Made by a program: the position numbers and the translations under genes. A stretch of DNA of 64,000 nucleotides, taken from NCBI RefSeq assembly GCF_002811475.1, contig NZ_NPDL01000009.1, positions 83,171 to 147,170 on the forward strand, in the 5' to 3' direction. How positions within the stretch are numbered: position 1 is the first letter of the stretch; every line of letters begins with the position of its first letter. Positions 1 through 8,267 of this stretch are shown piece by piece. Origin of the DNA: Leptospira hartskeerlii (GTDB lineage Bacteria; Spirochaetota; Leptospiria; Leptospirales; Leptospiraceae). The notes beneath the pieces are model-generated. The model was not told where the DNA came from, made no database searches, and saw only the letters and a program-made list of their open reading frames with translations.

Positions 1-605
1 AATAAATTTCGGAACATAAGGAACTCGGGATATAAAAATTGATCCTTAGGATTTTCATCGACGATCGCAATAAAGTCAGGTTTTACTTTCGAACTATTGG
101 AACTCCATTCTTCCATAAATATAGAATAGAATCTTTCCTCGACCTCTTTAAGAGTTTCCTTATTCGGCATGGAAAGATCCACAACTTCACAACATCTAAT
201 CTGGGCTTCCAATAGTTTTAGTTGTAAATAAGCTCCACCGGCATTCGTATTGATCTCGATCAGCTTCGGACCTTCTTTTGTCTGATGAAAATCCAAACTA
301 AGAAAGACTCCTCCGGTAATATCACGATCCTTATCTTTGGCATCATAATTTTTAAGAATACGGTCCCGTACATCGGACAATCTTAAAGCATTACGGATAG
401 AACTCAGAATTTTTCGGATCTTTTCTTTGTCCGAAACATTTATGAAAGAAGGAGTTTCTGAATAAAAGTGTTCGATCCCTTTAACTTCGGAATCAAGAAC
501 CGGAAGTGTATATTTTTCTTCCTTGAAACCTTCTTTATCTAAAGTTGAACATGAACATTTTTCGTTTAATATTTCTGCGAGATCGGTTTTCATTGGATGT
601 TCCAT
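1..605 (-). CDS. ATP-grasp-like conserved protein, 3' end outside window
   Basis: The reading frame runs off the left edge, so only about 200 N-terminal residues are visible. The start has a Cys-x-Cys pair (CSCSTLD, about residues 16-22). Around residue 115 comes GVFLSLDFH, followed by LIEINTNAGGAYLQ, which resembles the acidic-Asn metal/nucleotide site of ATP-grasp ligases, and later IAIVDENPKDQFLYPEFL. The same order of motifs is familiar from conserved proteins of unknown function in other bacteria. ATG 605 follows an in-frame stop and a weak AAGAG; ATG 593 is an equally possible start. The gene lies 86 bases downstream of the methyltransferase gene on the same strand and may share its promoter. 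Substrate unknown; the ATP-grasp assignment is inferred from motifs. Confidence 0.7.
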   Translation of the reverse strand, partial: MEHPMKTDLAEILNEKCSCSTLDKEGFKEEKYTLPVLDSEVKGIEHFYSETPSFINVSDKEKIRKILSSIRNALRLSDVRDRILKNYDAKDKDRDITGGVFLSLDFHQTKEGPKLIEINTNAGGAYLQLKLLEAQIRCCEVVDLSMPNKETLKEVEERFYSIFMEEWSSNSSKVKPDFIAIVDENPKDQFLYPEFLMFRNL

Positions 606-691
606 TATTTACTCTTAGACATGTTCCATTACAAAAAGTAATTCCCTTGTTATCCAAAATAGCTCCTGAATTAGGTTCAAGTTTAAATCCG

Positions 692-1294
692 CTACATTGG
701 TTTTTTAGCGATGAATCCATAATGATAAGGAGGCAGATCAATCGGCTTTTCAGATCCGATCTTAAACCCTGACTCGATCGCTTTCTGATATATATATTCC
801 GGCTTAGGACGGATTTCCATTTTAGGTCCGCGAGGAGTATTCGGATCGTAATTCCAGTGCATAAGCCCAGCAATCCCTCTAGGTTTTAAGATCCGAAACG
901 CTTCTTTTAAAATAGAGGTAGGATCTTCATGATGTAATAAGTTAAAGATCATCACATAATCTACGAAACTTTCCGGGAAAGAAGTACCTTCTTCTATAAT
1001 ATCTTTTTGGATTGGATGAACATGATCCAAACCCAAGGAGAGAGCCTTCTTCTCTAGATCTAAAACTAGATCTTTTTCAATTTCGAACGCAATAATTTCA
1101 CTTTGATTTTTTTCCGCTAAAGGAAGAGTAAATGTCCCGTAACCTGATCCGAATTCTACAATCCGCCCCTTGGTTTCCAAAAGGTCCATTCTTTCCAGAA
1201 CCAAAGGAAGATCAAAAAGGGAATCCCAATAATCAGCTTCAGGCATCCCGCTATCTCTTACTTTCATATTATAATCCAAAATCGACTTGACCAT
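692..1294 (-). CDS. class I SAM-dependent methyltransferase
   Basis: A 200-residue protein with the Rossmann-type SAM site: motif I is IVEFGSGYGTF (about 45-55), an acidic end of strand two lies in IAFEIEKD, and a motif IV-like stretch is DYVMIFNLLHHEDP, followed by ILKEAFRILKPRG. This is the usual small-molecule or unassigned class I methyltransferase layout (Methyltransf_11/25 type). Neither start has a good ribosome-binding site. ATG 1294 lies only eight bases from the palindrome; ATG 1267 (MKVRDSGMP) is the alternative and begins where I expect homology to begin. It is divergent from the ArsR-rhodanese gene, so it is probably controlled by that regulator. Substrate cannot be read from the sequence. 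Confidence 0.85.
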   Translation of the reverse strand: MVKSILDYNMKVRDSGMPEADYWDSLFDLPLVLERMDLLETKGRIVEFGSGYGTFTLPLAEKNQSEIIAFEIEKDLVLDLEKKALSLGLDHVHPIQKDIIEEGTSFPESFVDYVMIFNLLHHEDPTSILKEAFRILKPRGIAGLMHWNYDPNTPRGPKMEIRPKPEYIYQKAIESGFKIGSEKPIDLPPYHYGFIAKKPM

Positions 1295-1333
1295 GGGTCA
1301 ATCAAATATTCAAATATATATTTGAATATTTGA
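1287..1333. promoter_or_regulatory. two adjoining dyads, probable ArsR-family operator
   Basis: Positions 1302-1333 form a perfect 32-bp palindrome made of TCAAATATTCAAATAT and its reverse complement. It directly abuts a second dyad at 1287-1301, TTGACC-ATG-GGTCAA, which contains the methyltransferase start codon. The sequence lies between the divergent methyltransferase and ArsR-rhodanese genes. ATTCAAATA-type half sites are typical of ArsR/SmtB operators such as those of CadC. Binding would be expected to repress both genes; this is inferred from position and symmetry. Confidence 0.75.
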
Positions 1334-1339
1334 GCAATT

Positions 1340-2011
1340 ATGAGATCCCAAAAAACAGGCAGAGAATTTAAAAACTTCGTGTACTCAAGTTTAGCAAAGT
1401 ACGGAAAGGCAATTTCCGATCCTAAAAGGATAGAACTCCTGGATCTTTTGGTCCAAGCAGAGAAGAATGTGGATATTCTATCTAAAGAAATAGGAATGAG
1501 CGTCGCTTCCACATCTCACCATTTACAAATTTTAAAGGAAGCCAGATTGGTCCGAGACAGAAGAGAAGGTAGAAATATTTTTTATCAAATAGAGGATGTT
1601 GGCATCCAGATTTTCGATACAATCTCTTCTGCTGGAAAAGAATTCAATGCGGAGATCCAAATAGAGATGAATTCCTTCTTCAACTCTGAACAGGAAGTGG
1701 AAGAATTGGAATATAAAGATTTTCTAAAGCGAGTTTTGTCTAAGGATATTGTATTAATAGACGTAAGGCCCGAAAATGAATACAATTCGGGTCATTTGCC
1801 TGGTTCTATCTCCATCCCGCTGAAAGAACTCAAATCTAAACTGGACAAACTTCCTAAACGTAAAAAGATCTTTGCTTATTGCAGAGGAAAATATTGTGTT
1901 CTCTCGGAAGAAGCTGTCAAAATTTTAAGAACAGAAGGATACAATGCTTATCGTATCCCGGAAGGGCCTTTGGAATTTGCACAGAAAGGAATTCGATTCA
2001 AGAAGGAATAA
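1340..2011 (+). CDS. ArsR-family regulator fused to rhodanese domain
   Basis: A 223-residue two-domain protein. Residues about 15-90 form a winged helix of the ArsR/SmtB type (DILSKEIGMSVASTSHHLQ, then LVRDRREGRNIFYQI). Residues about 125-220 form a rhodanese domain (VLIDVRPENEYNSGHLPGSI) with the active-site loop CRGKYC at 181-186. C181 is the expected persulfide-carrying cysteine and C186 lies five residues on; there are no other cysteines. ArsR-rhodanese fusions are generally thought to sense sulfur, redox or metal stress. The perfect palindrome just upstream suggests autoregulation and control of the divergent methyltransferase. It ends two bases before the convergent membrane-protein gene. 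Confidence 0.9.
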   Translation: MRSQKTGREFKNFVYSSLAKYGKAISDPKRIELLDLLVQAEKNVDILSKEIGMSVASTSHHLQILKEARLVRDRREGRNIFYQIEDVGIQIFDTISSAGKEFNAEIQIEMNSFFNSEQEVEELEYKDFLKRVLSKDIVLIDVRPENEYNSGHLPGSISIPLKELKSKLDKLPKRKKIFAYCRGKYCVLSEEAVKILRTEGYNAYRIPEGPLEFAQKGIRFKKE

Positions 2012-2013
2012 GT

Positions 2014-2481
2014 TTATTTCCCAGTCGGAACAATCGTGATCCATTCAATAAACTTGCTTTGAAGAAAACTATCAATCTGCCCGGTGAACTGGTGATAGAC
2101 CAAGAAGAAAATCCAGTAGGCCAAAGTAGCAGCCACCAGAGTCCTCGCAGTCATATTTGCTAAAACTGGAGAAGCAGTATAATACATGCGAACCACAGCG
2201 ATCGGCCAAAGGAATAATAGGAAAAAGTAAATCGCCCTTGGTATTCCGTAAAGCCAGCTTAAAATCTCGGAAGGATAAGATTTTGATAATCTTTCGTAAG
2301 CTTCTTTTAGTTCGGGAAAGAACTGGAAGAAGTAGAATACAAAAACGAAGAATGTAGCGATCTTCCAAATGATCTCTATATCGTTTCGGATCAGCACCAA
2401 AGTCAAACCAACGAACCAAATCAAAAAGATGGGAAATACGATCTGCTGTAATAAGGAACCTGACTGGGCGAGAAACATCAA
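2014..2481 (-). CDS. integral membrane protein of unknown function
   Basis: 155 residues with four hydrophobic stretches (about 12-32, 40-55, 82-100 and 112-130), so most likely a four-helix inner-membrane protein. I recognise no family motif. Its start overlaps the pdxA stop by four bases (ATGA), so it is translationally coupled to pdxA and is the last gene of the bactofilin-pdxA operon. That linkage does not reveal a role; a vitamin B6 connection would be speculation. Confidence 0.75.
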   Translation of the reverse strand: MMFLAQSGSLLQQIVFPIFLIWFVGLTLVLIRNDIEIIWKIATFFVFVFYFFQFFPELKEAYERLSKSYPSEILSWLYGIPRAIYFFLLFLWPIAVVRMYYTASPVLANMTARTLVAATLAYWIFFLVYHQFTGQIDSFLQSKFIEWITIVPTGK

Positions 2482-3452
2482 TGAGATCTCCTAAGATCAT
2501 TTTCGGCAGAAACCCGCCCGGAAACCCACTCTAAACATTGCAGAAAACTCTCCGGATCCGCTTTTCCGAGACCTGCAATATCAAAAGCAGTCCCATGATC
2601 CGGAGAAACCCGGATAAAATCCAGTCCCAAAGTTACATTCACTCCAAATTTTCCCTCCCACATCTTGAATGGGATGAGCCCCTGGTCATGATAACATGCC
2701 AAAAACAAAGAATATTTTGCTCTGGAAGTTTCGCTGAACGCACCATCAGCGGAAAGTGGATCTGTAACATCTAACCCAGCCTTTCTCATCTTTAAAATGA
2801 TCGGCATCAGGATCTTTTTCTCTTCGTCCCCGACCTTTCCACCTTCTCCTGCGTGAGGGTTTAAACCTAAGAAAGCGATTTTTCCTTTTGAGATTGGAGC
2901 AGAACGAACAGCAGAAATGAAACTGGACAGATGGATTTTTTTTAAGTAAGAAGGTACCTTCTTCAATGGAACATGAGTGGTTAAAGGAAGAACATTTAAT
3001 TCTCTGCCGGCCATAAGCATATAGGTTCTTTTCTTATAAACTTCCGCAAGATACTCCGTATGACCAATGAATTTTTTCACTCCAGATTTGATCACCCATT
3101 CTTTACTTAAAGGAAGAGTGATCAAGTTACCGCCGATTTTTTTTTGGATGCGGACAGCTTCTTCTAAACTTGCAAACGCTGCCTTGCCGGAAGCCGCACT
3201 GGGCTTACCGACCAGCAAAGATTTTTGTTCAGAAGATGTAATTGCAGATGTTCTCCAAAGATAAAGCCCAGGAGAATGGATCGAAAATGGATCTTTGATT
3301 TCCTGCCAACCAGGATAAGAAAGAGAAGAATTAGAACTGATGAGTAAAATTTGTCTTTGTTGGGAGAGGATGTTTAACCTCTCCCTAGACATTTGAAGAA
3401 TTTCCGGCCCGATCCCACAAGGGTCTCCCTCTGTGATAAGGATAGGGATCAC
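2478..3452 (-). CDS. pdxA: 4-hydroxythreonine-4-phosphate dehydrogenase
   Basis: PdxA oxidises 4-phosphohydroxy-L-threonine with NAD in the DXP-dependent pyridoxal phosphate pathway. The 324-residue protein begins with ILITEGDPCGIGPEI. It has the metal-binding histidines H160 (TTHVPL), H200 (GLNPHAGEGG) and H255 (CYHDQGLIPFK), the substrate-site H131 (GHTEYL), and the C-terminal RVSPDHGTAFDIAG block. Length matches the family. It starts 16 bases after the bactofilin stop and overlaps the next gene by four bases, so bactofilin, pdxA and the membrane protein form one operon. Confidence 0.95.
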   Translation of the reverse strand: MIPILITEGDPCGIGPEILQMSRERLNILSQQRQILLISSNSSLSYPGWQEIKDPFSIHSPGLYLWRTSAITSSEQKSLLVGKPSAASGKAAFASLEEAVRIQKKIGGNLITLPLSKEWVIKSGVKKFIGHTEYLAEVYKKRTYMLMAGRELNVLPLTTHVPLKKVPSYLKKIHLSSFISAVRSAPISKGKIAFLGLNPHAGEGGKVGDEEKKILMPIILKMRKAGLDVTDPLSADGAFSETSRAKYSLFLACYHDQGLIPFKMWEGKFGVNVTLGLDFIRVSPDHGTAFDIAGLGKADPESFLQCLEWVSGRVSAENDLRRSH

Positions 3453-3468
3453 ACTATACCTGAGAAGA

Positions 3469-3912
3469 TTAAGCTTCCTTAGCTGCTGTTTGTTTACCGA
3501 AAAGTCTTTCTAAGGTTAAGGAGTCCTTAGCGTATTCCAATTCGATATGATCTTTGTTGGAATGTTTCAGGTCGCTGGAAATGATACAACGTCCTTCGAG
3601 AACCACTCCATTTTGGATGATCAATTCCGGAGTGCGGATATCTCCCAAAATTCTGGAGGTAGGAAGAAGCATTACTCTGTTACGAGCGGTGATATTTCCG
3701 ATTACGATACCTTCGATGATAACGCTAGCAGCTGTGATATTTGTGCGAACCTTACCGGAAGCACCGATATACAATTGTTCCGCTTGAAGAGATTTTCCTT
3801 CGAACTTTCCATCAATCTTTAAGGATCCATTGATGAAGAATTTTCCGTTAAAGTAGGAATTTTCGCCGATTGTGGAGTTTGTAACTTCGGAGGAGTTCTT
3901 AACAAGTGCCAT
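3469..3912 (-). CDS. bactofilin (polymer-forming cytoskeletal protein)
   Basis: 147 residues with the bactofilin (DUF583) beta-helix core at about 15-115: NSYFNGKFFINGSLKIDG, GKVRTNITAASVIIEG, ITARNRVMLLPTSRILGDI. Short charged ends flank the core and there is no transmembrane segment. Bactofilins polymerise into filaments that position peptidoglycan or envelope enzymes; in spirochaetes they are linked to cell shape. First gene of the operon with pdxA. A stem-loop sits just upstream of its start. Confidence 0.93.
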   Translation of the reverse strand: MALVKNSSEVTNSTIGENSYFNGKFFINGSLKIDGKFEGKSLQAEQLYIGASGKVRTNITAASVIIEGIVIGNITARNRVMLLPTSRILGDIRTPELIIQNGVVLEGRCIISSDLKHSNKDHIELEYAKDSLTLERLFGKQTAAKEA

Positions 3913-3949
3913 GAATTCTGAATCCTATTTGCGAAAGACCGCAGGTTTT

Positions 3950-3971
3950 CGGTTTATACACTAATAAACCG
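3950..3971. promoter_or_regulatory. 8-bp inverted repeat upstream of bactofilin gene
   Basis: CGGTTTAT and ATAAACCG form perfect 8-bp arms around a six-base centre, about 38 bases before the bactofilin ATG. No run of T follows on either strand, so an operator or a leader hairpin is more likely than an intrinsic terminator for the upstream GNAT gene. Function unproven. Confidence 0.4.
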
Positions 3972-4016
3972 GACCCGCCCCTTCCGAAAAGGAATTTTTT
4001 AACCTGGAAGCTATTT

Positions 4017-4499
4017 TTACAGATCCAGGCTCAGTCGGATCATGTCCCGACAGTGGATCCCATTCTCATAGATTGGTTCCGGATAATTTTTGGTAAAAAA
4101 ATCGAAATCGATCCCAATAATTCTAAATCCACATTTCTGGTACAAACCCAACTGGCCGATCCCCGCATTTCCTGTCCCGATTTCTAGGGTGTGAAAACCG
4201 TCTTTTCTTGCCTGAGAAATCGCATGAAGCACCAATTTCTTTCCCAGTCCCTTGCCTTGCTCACCTTCTTTCACTGCTACATTAATGATTTCGGAAGTTC
4301 CAGGACGAGTCGTCAAACATACATAAACTCCTAAAATTTCCGAATTTTCAGACTCAAGTATATAGCAGTTTGCTCTGTCCCAGTATGACTGTATAATTCT
4401 TTCATTCGGATCCGCGAGAAGTAACAGATCCATAGGAGGAGTTTCATTTGAAGAAAGTTTTCTGATTGTAAACGTCATAAGTAATTTTGAGGAATTCAC
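4017..4499 (-). CDS. GNAT-family N-acetyltransferase
   Basis: 160 residues with the GNAT acetyl-CoA site: strand IINVAVKEGEQGKGLGKKLVLHAI (motif A, Q/R-x-x-G-x-G/A form, about residues 72-95) and the motif B strand-helix GQLGLYQKCGFRIIGI. The substrate amine cannot be predicted. The first residues MNSSKLL may not be translated: M8 (MTFTIRKL) is a reasonable alternative start. It lies 29 bases downstream of the coiled-coil gene on the same strand and is probably co-transcribed with it. Confidence 0.88.
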   Translation of the reverse strand: MNSSKLLMTFTIRKLSSNETPPMDLLLLADPNERIIQSYWDRANCYILESENSEILGVYVCLTTRPGTSEIINVAVKEGEQGKGLGKKLVLHAISQARKDGFHTLEIGTGNAGIGQLGLYQKCGFRIIGIDFDFFTKNYPEPIYENGIHCRDMIRLSLDL

Positions 4500-4528
4500 T
4501 TCCGCGCAAAAGCGGAAAAATTCAGATC

Positions 4529-5299
4529 TTAGTGTTTGATATTCGGGACGTTGATCCGGTCTAAGACTTCTGCGGTGAATTCTCTGAATTCATCCAAGGC
4601 TTCCGGAATAGATTTGCCTTCTAGCTCGGTCGCCTTCTCGAATCTAGGATTGAAAGTGATCCGATCTTCTATGTTCATGATCACTCCCCCGCCTGCCTTG
4701 AACTCACCCAAAACTTTGGAGAGAAATTCATTAAACTTTTGGAACATTTCAAAAGCTTCTGCGATAAAAATACGGGTTTGTTTATTCTTCATCCGACTCA
4801 GCTGTTCTCTGAAATCCTGTTTTTCGGCGGCTTGGTATTCTTCTACGGTCTCCGTCAAAACCTTGATGTTTCGGCGGATATTTTCCATATGTTTGACCAC
4901 TCCGTCCTTCTCATTCCCATGAGAGAAGTCGAAACGAATATGAGTTTCGTTTAATATAGGAAGATACTCTCGATCCAATACGTTGATCCAGGTCCCGATC
5001 TGATTCACTTCCGTATCGTTTGAGTTTGGAGAAATTTTCATGATCGGATACTTGGCCAATATCCTTCCGGCAGCGTCCGGATTCTCTCGGAACATACGAA
5101 TTTGTTCTGCTGCAGTTTCGAGGTTATCCGGAATTCCCTCCGGAGAAATTTCCCTCATCCGATTTCGATATTTTTCAAGATCCCTGGTGGCCCTATACTT
5201 TTGTTCATCGTTTTTGGAAAGTCTGATGATCTTCTCCAATTGTTGGATCATCTTCTGATGACGTTGGAGTTCTAGGATTTGCTCTTGGGTGATGGCCAT
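4529..5299 (-). CDS. coiled-coil protein of unknown function
   Basis: 256 residues, highly charged, without signal peptide or membrane segment. Residues 1-55 (EQILELQRHQKMIQQLEKII) and about 130-200 are predicted by eye as long amphipathic helices, so the protein is probably a cytoplasmic coiled coil. No catalytic motif is recognised. It resembles the conserved hypothetical proteins typical of Leptospira. It precedes the GNAT gene in a likely two-gene operon. Confidence 0.7.
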   Translation of the reverse strand: MAITQEQILELQRHQKMIQQLEKIIRLSKNDEQKYRATRDLEKYRNRMREISPEGIPDNLETAAEQIRMFRENPDAAGRILAKYPIMKISPNSNDTEVNQIGTWINVLDREYLPILNETHIRFDFSHGNEKDGVVKHMENIRRNIKVLTETVEEYQAAEKQDFREQLSRMKNKQTRIFIAEAFEMFQKFNEFLSKVLGEFKAGGGVIMNIEDRITFNPRFEKATELEGKSIPEALDEFREFTAEVLDRINVPNIKH

Positions 5300-5582
5300 G
5301 GGGTCTTAGTGCAGATTTTAGAAGGAATACAGTTCTAAGGCAAGGAAATTCTCCCTCCCTGATTTGACAAAATTGTAGGAATTCCAATAATTAACAAGGG
5401 CCTCAGACTCGATCAGAGATCTCCTTCTTTTTCAAGACAGAATATCAAATTCGTATCCCTTGCTGGATATAGATTCGATAAACGAAATTTAAATCAGCCA
5501 ACTTATAAACGTTATTCCACTTTGTTAAAATGAGTAGTAATTTGTCCGAATTTTAAAATCTTTGAATAAACTAAGTGTATTT

Positions 5583-6950
5583 ATGAGAATTTTTAGAATT
5601 TATTCCCTCAGTTTCTTATTACTCTTTTTTATGAGTTCTTGCGAACCATCACAAGGAACAAATCTATTATCTCTTGTCGTCTTACTCTCCCAACCAGAAA
5701 ACAATGGAAATGTGGACGATGGAAAATTACACGAATCGGAGTGCATGCACAATTATGATAATATAGGTAGAAATTATACATTTACTACTGCCATCTTCCA
5801 AGACTCTCAAGGAGCTATCTACATAGCAGGAAATACAGAAGAAAATTTAGGAGGAACAAACCCGCAAAATAGAGCAACGCCGTACGTCTTAAAATTCACA
5901 AGTATTAATGATTGTAGAGAATGGGTCCGAACTTTTGTGGACACATTGGGTAACGGTGAAATAAGCAGCGCTGCAATTGATTCAAATGCAAATATTTATA
6001 TTTTAGGGTATTCTGGTTCCGCTACGATTGGTGCAGAAACATGCTATTCTGGAACCTGCAATTTTCTAACAAAATTAGATAAAGATGGGAATATAGTTTG
6101 GTCAAAATTATTAACAAGCATCACATCCGCCGTTTCTCAAAAACTTACTTTAGATTCTTCTTCTAATATCTATTTGATCGGCTCTACAAGTTCTGCAGTA
6201 AACGGACAAAACCCAAGTGGGACCGGGGATGCATTCATCATAAAATTGGATACTGATGGAACTCTAATTTCTTCTCTTCTTTTAGGTGTGAGCGGTAAAT
6301 ATACATACGGTGAAATGGTTTCAGTCGATCCTAACGGCAATATCTACTTTGCAGGTAAGACCAATGGCTCACTTGGGGGACAAACTCCATATGCAAACGG
6401 GACCACTGCTTATTTAGCAAAATATAATGCTAGTTTATCTCAAGAATGGGTGCGTTATGTTGGAGTTGGCGTAAATCCTAATAGTTACAAGTTCACTGGG
6501 ATCATCTTTGACCCGACTGGGAATGTATACTTTGGGGGAAATTTTAACGGCACTGGATATGTGGAAGGCAATCAATACTTAGGGTCTAATAATTCTCTTA
6601 TATACAAATTTAATTCTTCTGGAACCAAACAATGGTATCATGTGATTGGATCATCTGGAGGAGGCACGCAAGCCGTTACATTATCTTATGCTCCCAATAA
6701 TCAAATAATGGTCTACGGAACCGCCATCGGAACCGTTAATAATCAAAGTACTAACGGATATTCAATTACCTTCCGAGCTTTTTACGAACAGAATGGCACT
6801 TACGTCGGATTAGGTCTTTGGGGCACCCCAAATACAAATTGGAATGCTACGTCTGTTCATTATTCTGGCACGGGTTCATCATATTACTCATATAATATTT
6901 CGAATTCCCCTTCTCCAGGAGTAAAGGGTGGATTCACCTCGGGGTTTTAA
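5583..6950 (+). CDS. SBBP-like beta-propeller lipoprotein
   Basis: 455 residues from ATG 5583. A short basic N-terminus, a hydrophobic stretch and the lipobox MSSC indicate lipidation and export. The mature part is a series of about seven repeats of the form G-N-I-Y-hydrophobic-x-G (IYIAGNTEENLGGTNP, IYILGYSGSA, IYLIGSTSSAVNGQNP, IYFAGKTNGSLGGQTP, VYFGGNFNG), as in SBBP-repeat propellers. A TTG at 5562 would add seven residues before the signal peptide but has no ribosome-binding site. Tail-to-tail with the next gene, stops overlapping by four bases. Ligand unknown; surface or periplasmic location is inferred. Confidence 0.8.
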   Translation: MRIFRIYSLSFLLLFFMSSCEPSQGTNLLSLVVLLSQPENNGNVDDGKLHESECMHNYDNIGRNYTFTTAIFQDSQGAIYIAGNTEENLGGTNPQNRATPYVLKFTSINDCREWVRTFVDTLGNGEISSAAIDSNANIYILGYSGSATIGAETCYSGTCNFLTKLDKDGNIVWSKLLTSITSAVSQKLTLDSSSNIYLIGSTSSAVNGQNPSGTGDAFIIKLDTDGTLISSLLLGVSGKYTYGEMVSVDPNGNIYFAGKTNGSLGGQTPYANGTTAYLAKYNASLSQEWVRYVGVGVNPNSYKFTGIIFDPTGNVYFGGNFNGTGYVEGNQYLGSNNSLIYKFNSSGTKQWYHVIGSSGGGTQAVTLSYAPNNQIMVYGTAIGTVNNQSTNGYSITFRAFYEQNGTYVGLGLWGTPNTNWNATSVHYSGTGSSYYSYNISNSPSPGVKGGFTSGF

Positions 6951-8227
6951 CTCTTACTCTTATACCTGTCCAAAACCAATCTTAAAAAATCGGACTGTGG
7001 AAACTTGTGGACCAAGGACTCCATGAGTTGGACTCCATCCTCCACTGGTCCGGTCTCTAAAAGGGAGATTGCTTTTAGATAAACCATTTCAGGAGAATAT
7101 TGGAATCTTCCCGTAAACGCTAATCTCTCCCTGAATGCCTCGAACTTTTTGTCTTTGAATTCTTGGACTGAAATTGCTCTTTGGGTCAAATAGGAACCAG
7201 GAGTTTGAGATCGGACAGCGATCATTTCTGAATCGAGTTCTCCTGCTAAGGTAGAATTCCAAAGCACCAAAAGTTCGAACGGTCTGAGCGTGTAGGACAT
7301 CCCTTGTTCTTTTAGGATCTTATAACGTTCAAATAATGAATCATCACTTCCTTCTTGGATTGAATCATGTAGAGTCTCTTTTAATTCTTCTCTTCCGTTT
7401 TTCTTTTTTTCTTCCGAGATCCATTCGGATAAGAAGTCTCTCGGTTTGCATTTTTTGACTAAAAAGAATCTATCTAGAATAGGATGTCTGAGTGAATATT
7501 GCTCCAAGAAGAAGTCTGCTTCCGTTCTGGAAAATTCTTCTATCCTTCTCGCGATGCTTGCATCCAGAACTTTAATGTTCCTGATCCCTTCTTTCTTATC
7601 CTTGAAATAGAAGTAAGCAAGTCCTGCCAGATCGGGCTCTTGAGAAGAAATTACCAAATCGAACAATTCATTCTGTTCTTCTTGGTTCAATCCTTGTTGT
7701 TTGTGCTGATAGGCTATTCTTTCCCTTCTCTCCAAACCTTCTTTCAAAAAACTCTCAGATCCGGAGATCGCATCTATGAAGTATAATAATCTTCTTCCTT
7801 CTTTTGCTTCTTTCAGATCTTCTCCAAAAGAATATACCAATTCCTGGTAGTCTCTAATCCTATCTTCACATAGTAAAAACGCAGAACACAAAAAGAATAA
7901 CTCGGGATCCCAAACTAGATTTCCCTTTAGCTCATCCAGCAATTCTTGGAAGAACAAGCGGAGAAGTTTTTCCTCTCTTTCCGTGATCCCATCTTCTCTG
8001 ATCCAATCTATACGAGGAGAATGGAATACAAATCTTCCAAATAGATCCGCTCGGAAACAATGTGAAGGTCTCAGATGGGTGAGAATACTTCCGCTATAAT
8101 GATCTAAAATTTTAGTTTTGAGCCGAATGACTTCCGTGTCTGGTTTTCTGTCCTGTTTTTTACCTTCGAAGTCCGGATGCCTTAAAGTTATTTCTGGCCA
8201 TTCTGTATTTGATACCGATATTTGCAT
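6947..8227 (-). CDS. conserved protein of unknown function, helical repeats
   Basis: 426 residues, soluble and very rich in charged residues, with no signal peptide. The C-terminal 60 residues (FQYSPEMVYLKAISLLETGPVEDGVQ) look like a TPR-type helix pair; the rest is helical with no motif I can name. It is transcribed divergently from the lytic transglycosylase gene, with 40 bases between the two starts. That TPR-rich neighbour may suggest a shared envelope context, but no function can be assigned. Confidence 0.7.
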   Translation of the reverse strand: MQISVSNTEWPEITLRHPDFEGKKQDRKPDTEVIRLKTKILDHYSGSILTHLRPSHCFRADLFGRFVFHSPRIDWIREDGITEREEKLLRLFFQELLDELKGNLVWDPELFFLCSAFLLCEDRIRDYQELVYSFGEDLKEAKEGRRLLYFIDAISGSESFLKEGLERRERIAYQHKQQGLNQEEQNELFDLVISSQEPDLAGLAYFYFKDKKEGIRNIKVLDASIARRIEEFSRTEADFFLEQYSLRHPILDRFFLVKKCKPRDFLSEWISEEKKKNGREELKETLHDSIQEGSDDSLFERYKILKEQGMSYTLRPFELLVLWNSTLAGELDSEMIAVRSQTPGSYLTQRAISVQEFKDKKFEAFRERLAFTGRFQYSPEMVYLKAISLLETGPVEDGVQLMESLVHKFPQSDFLRLVLDRYKSKS

Positions 8228-8267
8228 AAAGAACCCTTTTTAAGGCAGATTAAGTGAGAAGAATCGC

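Noticed and set aside
5562..5582. TTG start for the SBBP-like lipoprotein
   Set aside because: No ribosome-binding site, and it would place extra residues before a complete signal peptide starting at ATG 5583.
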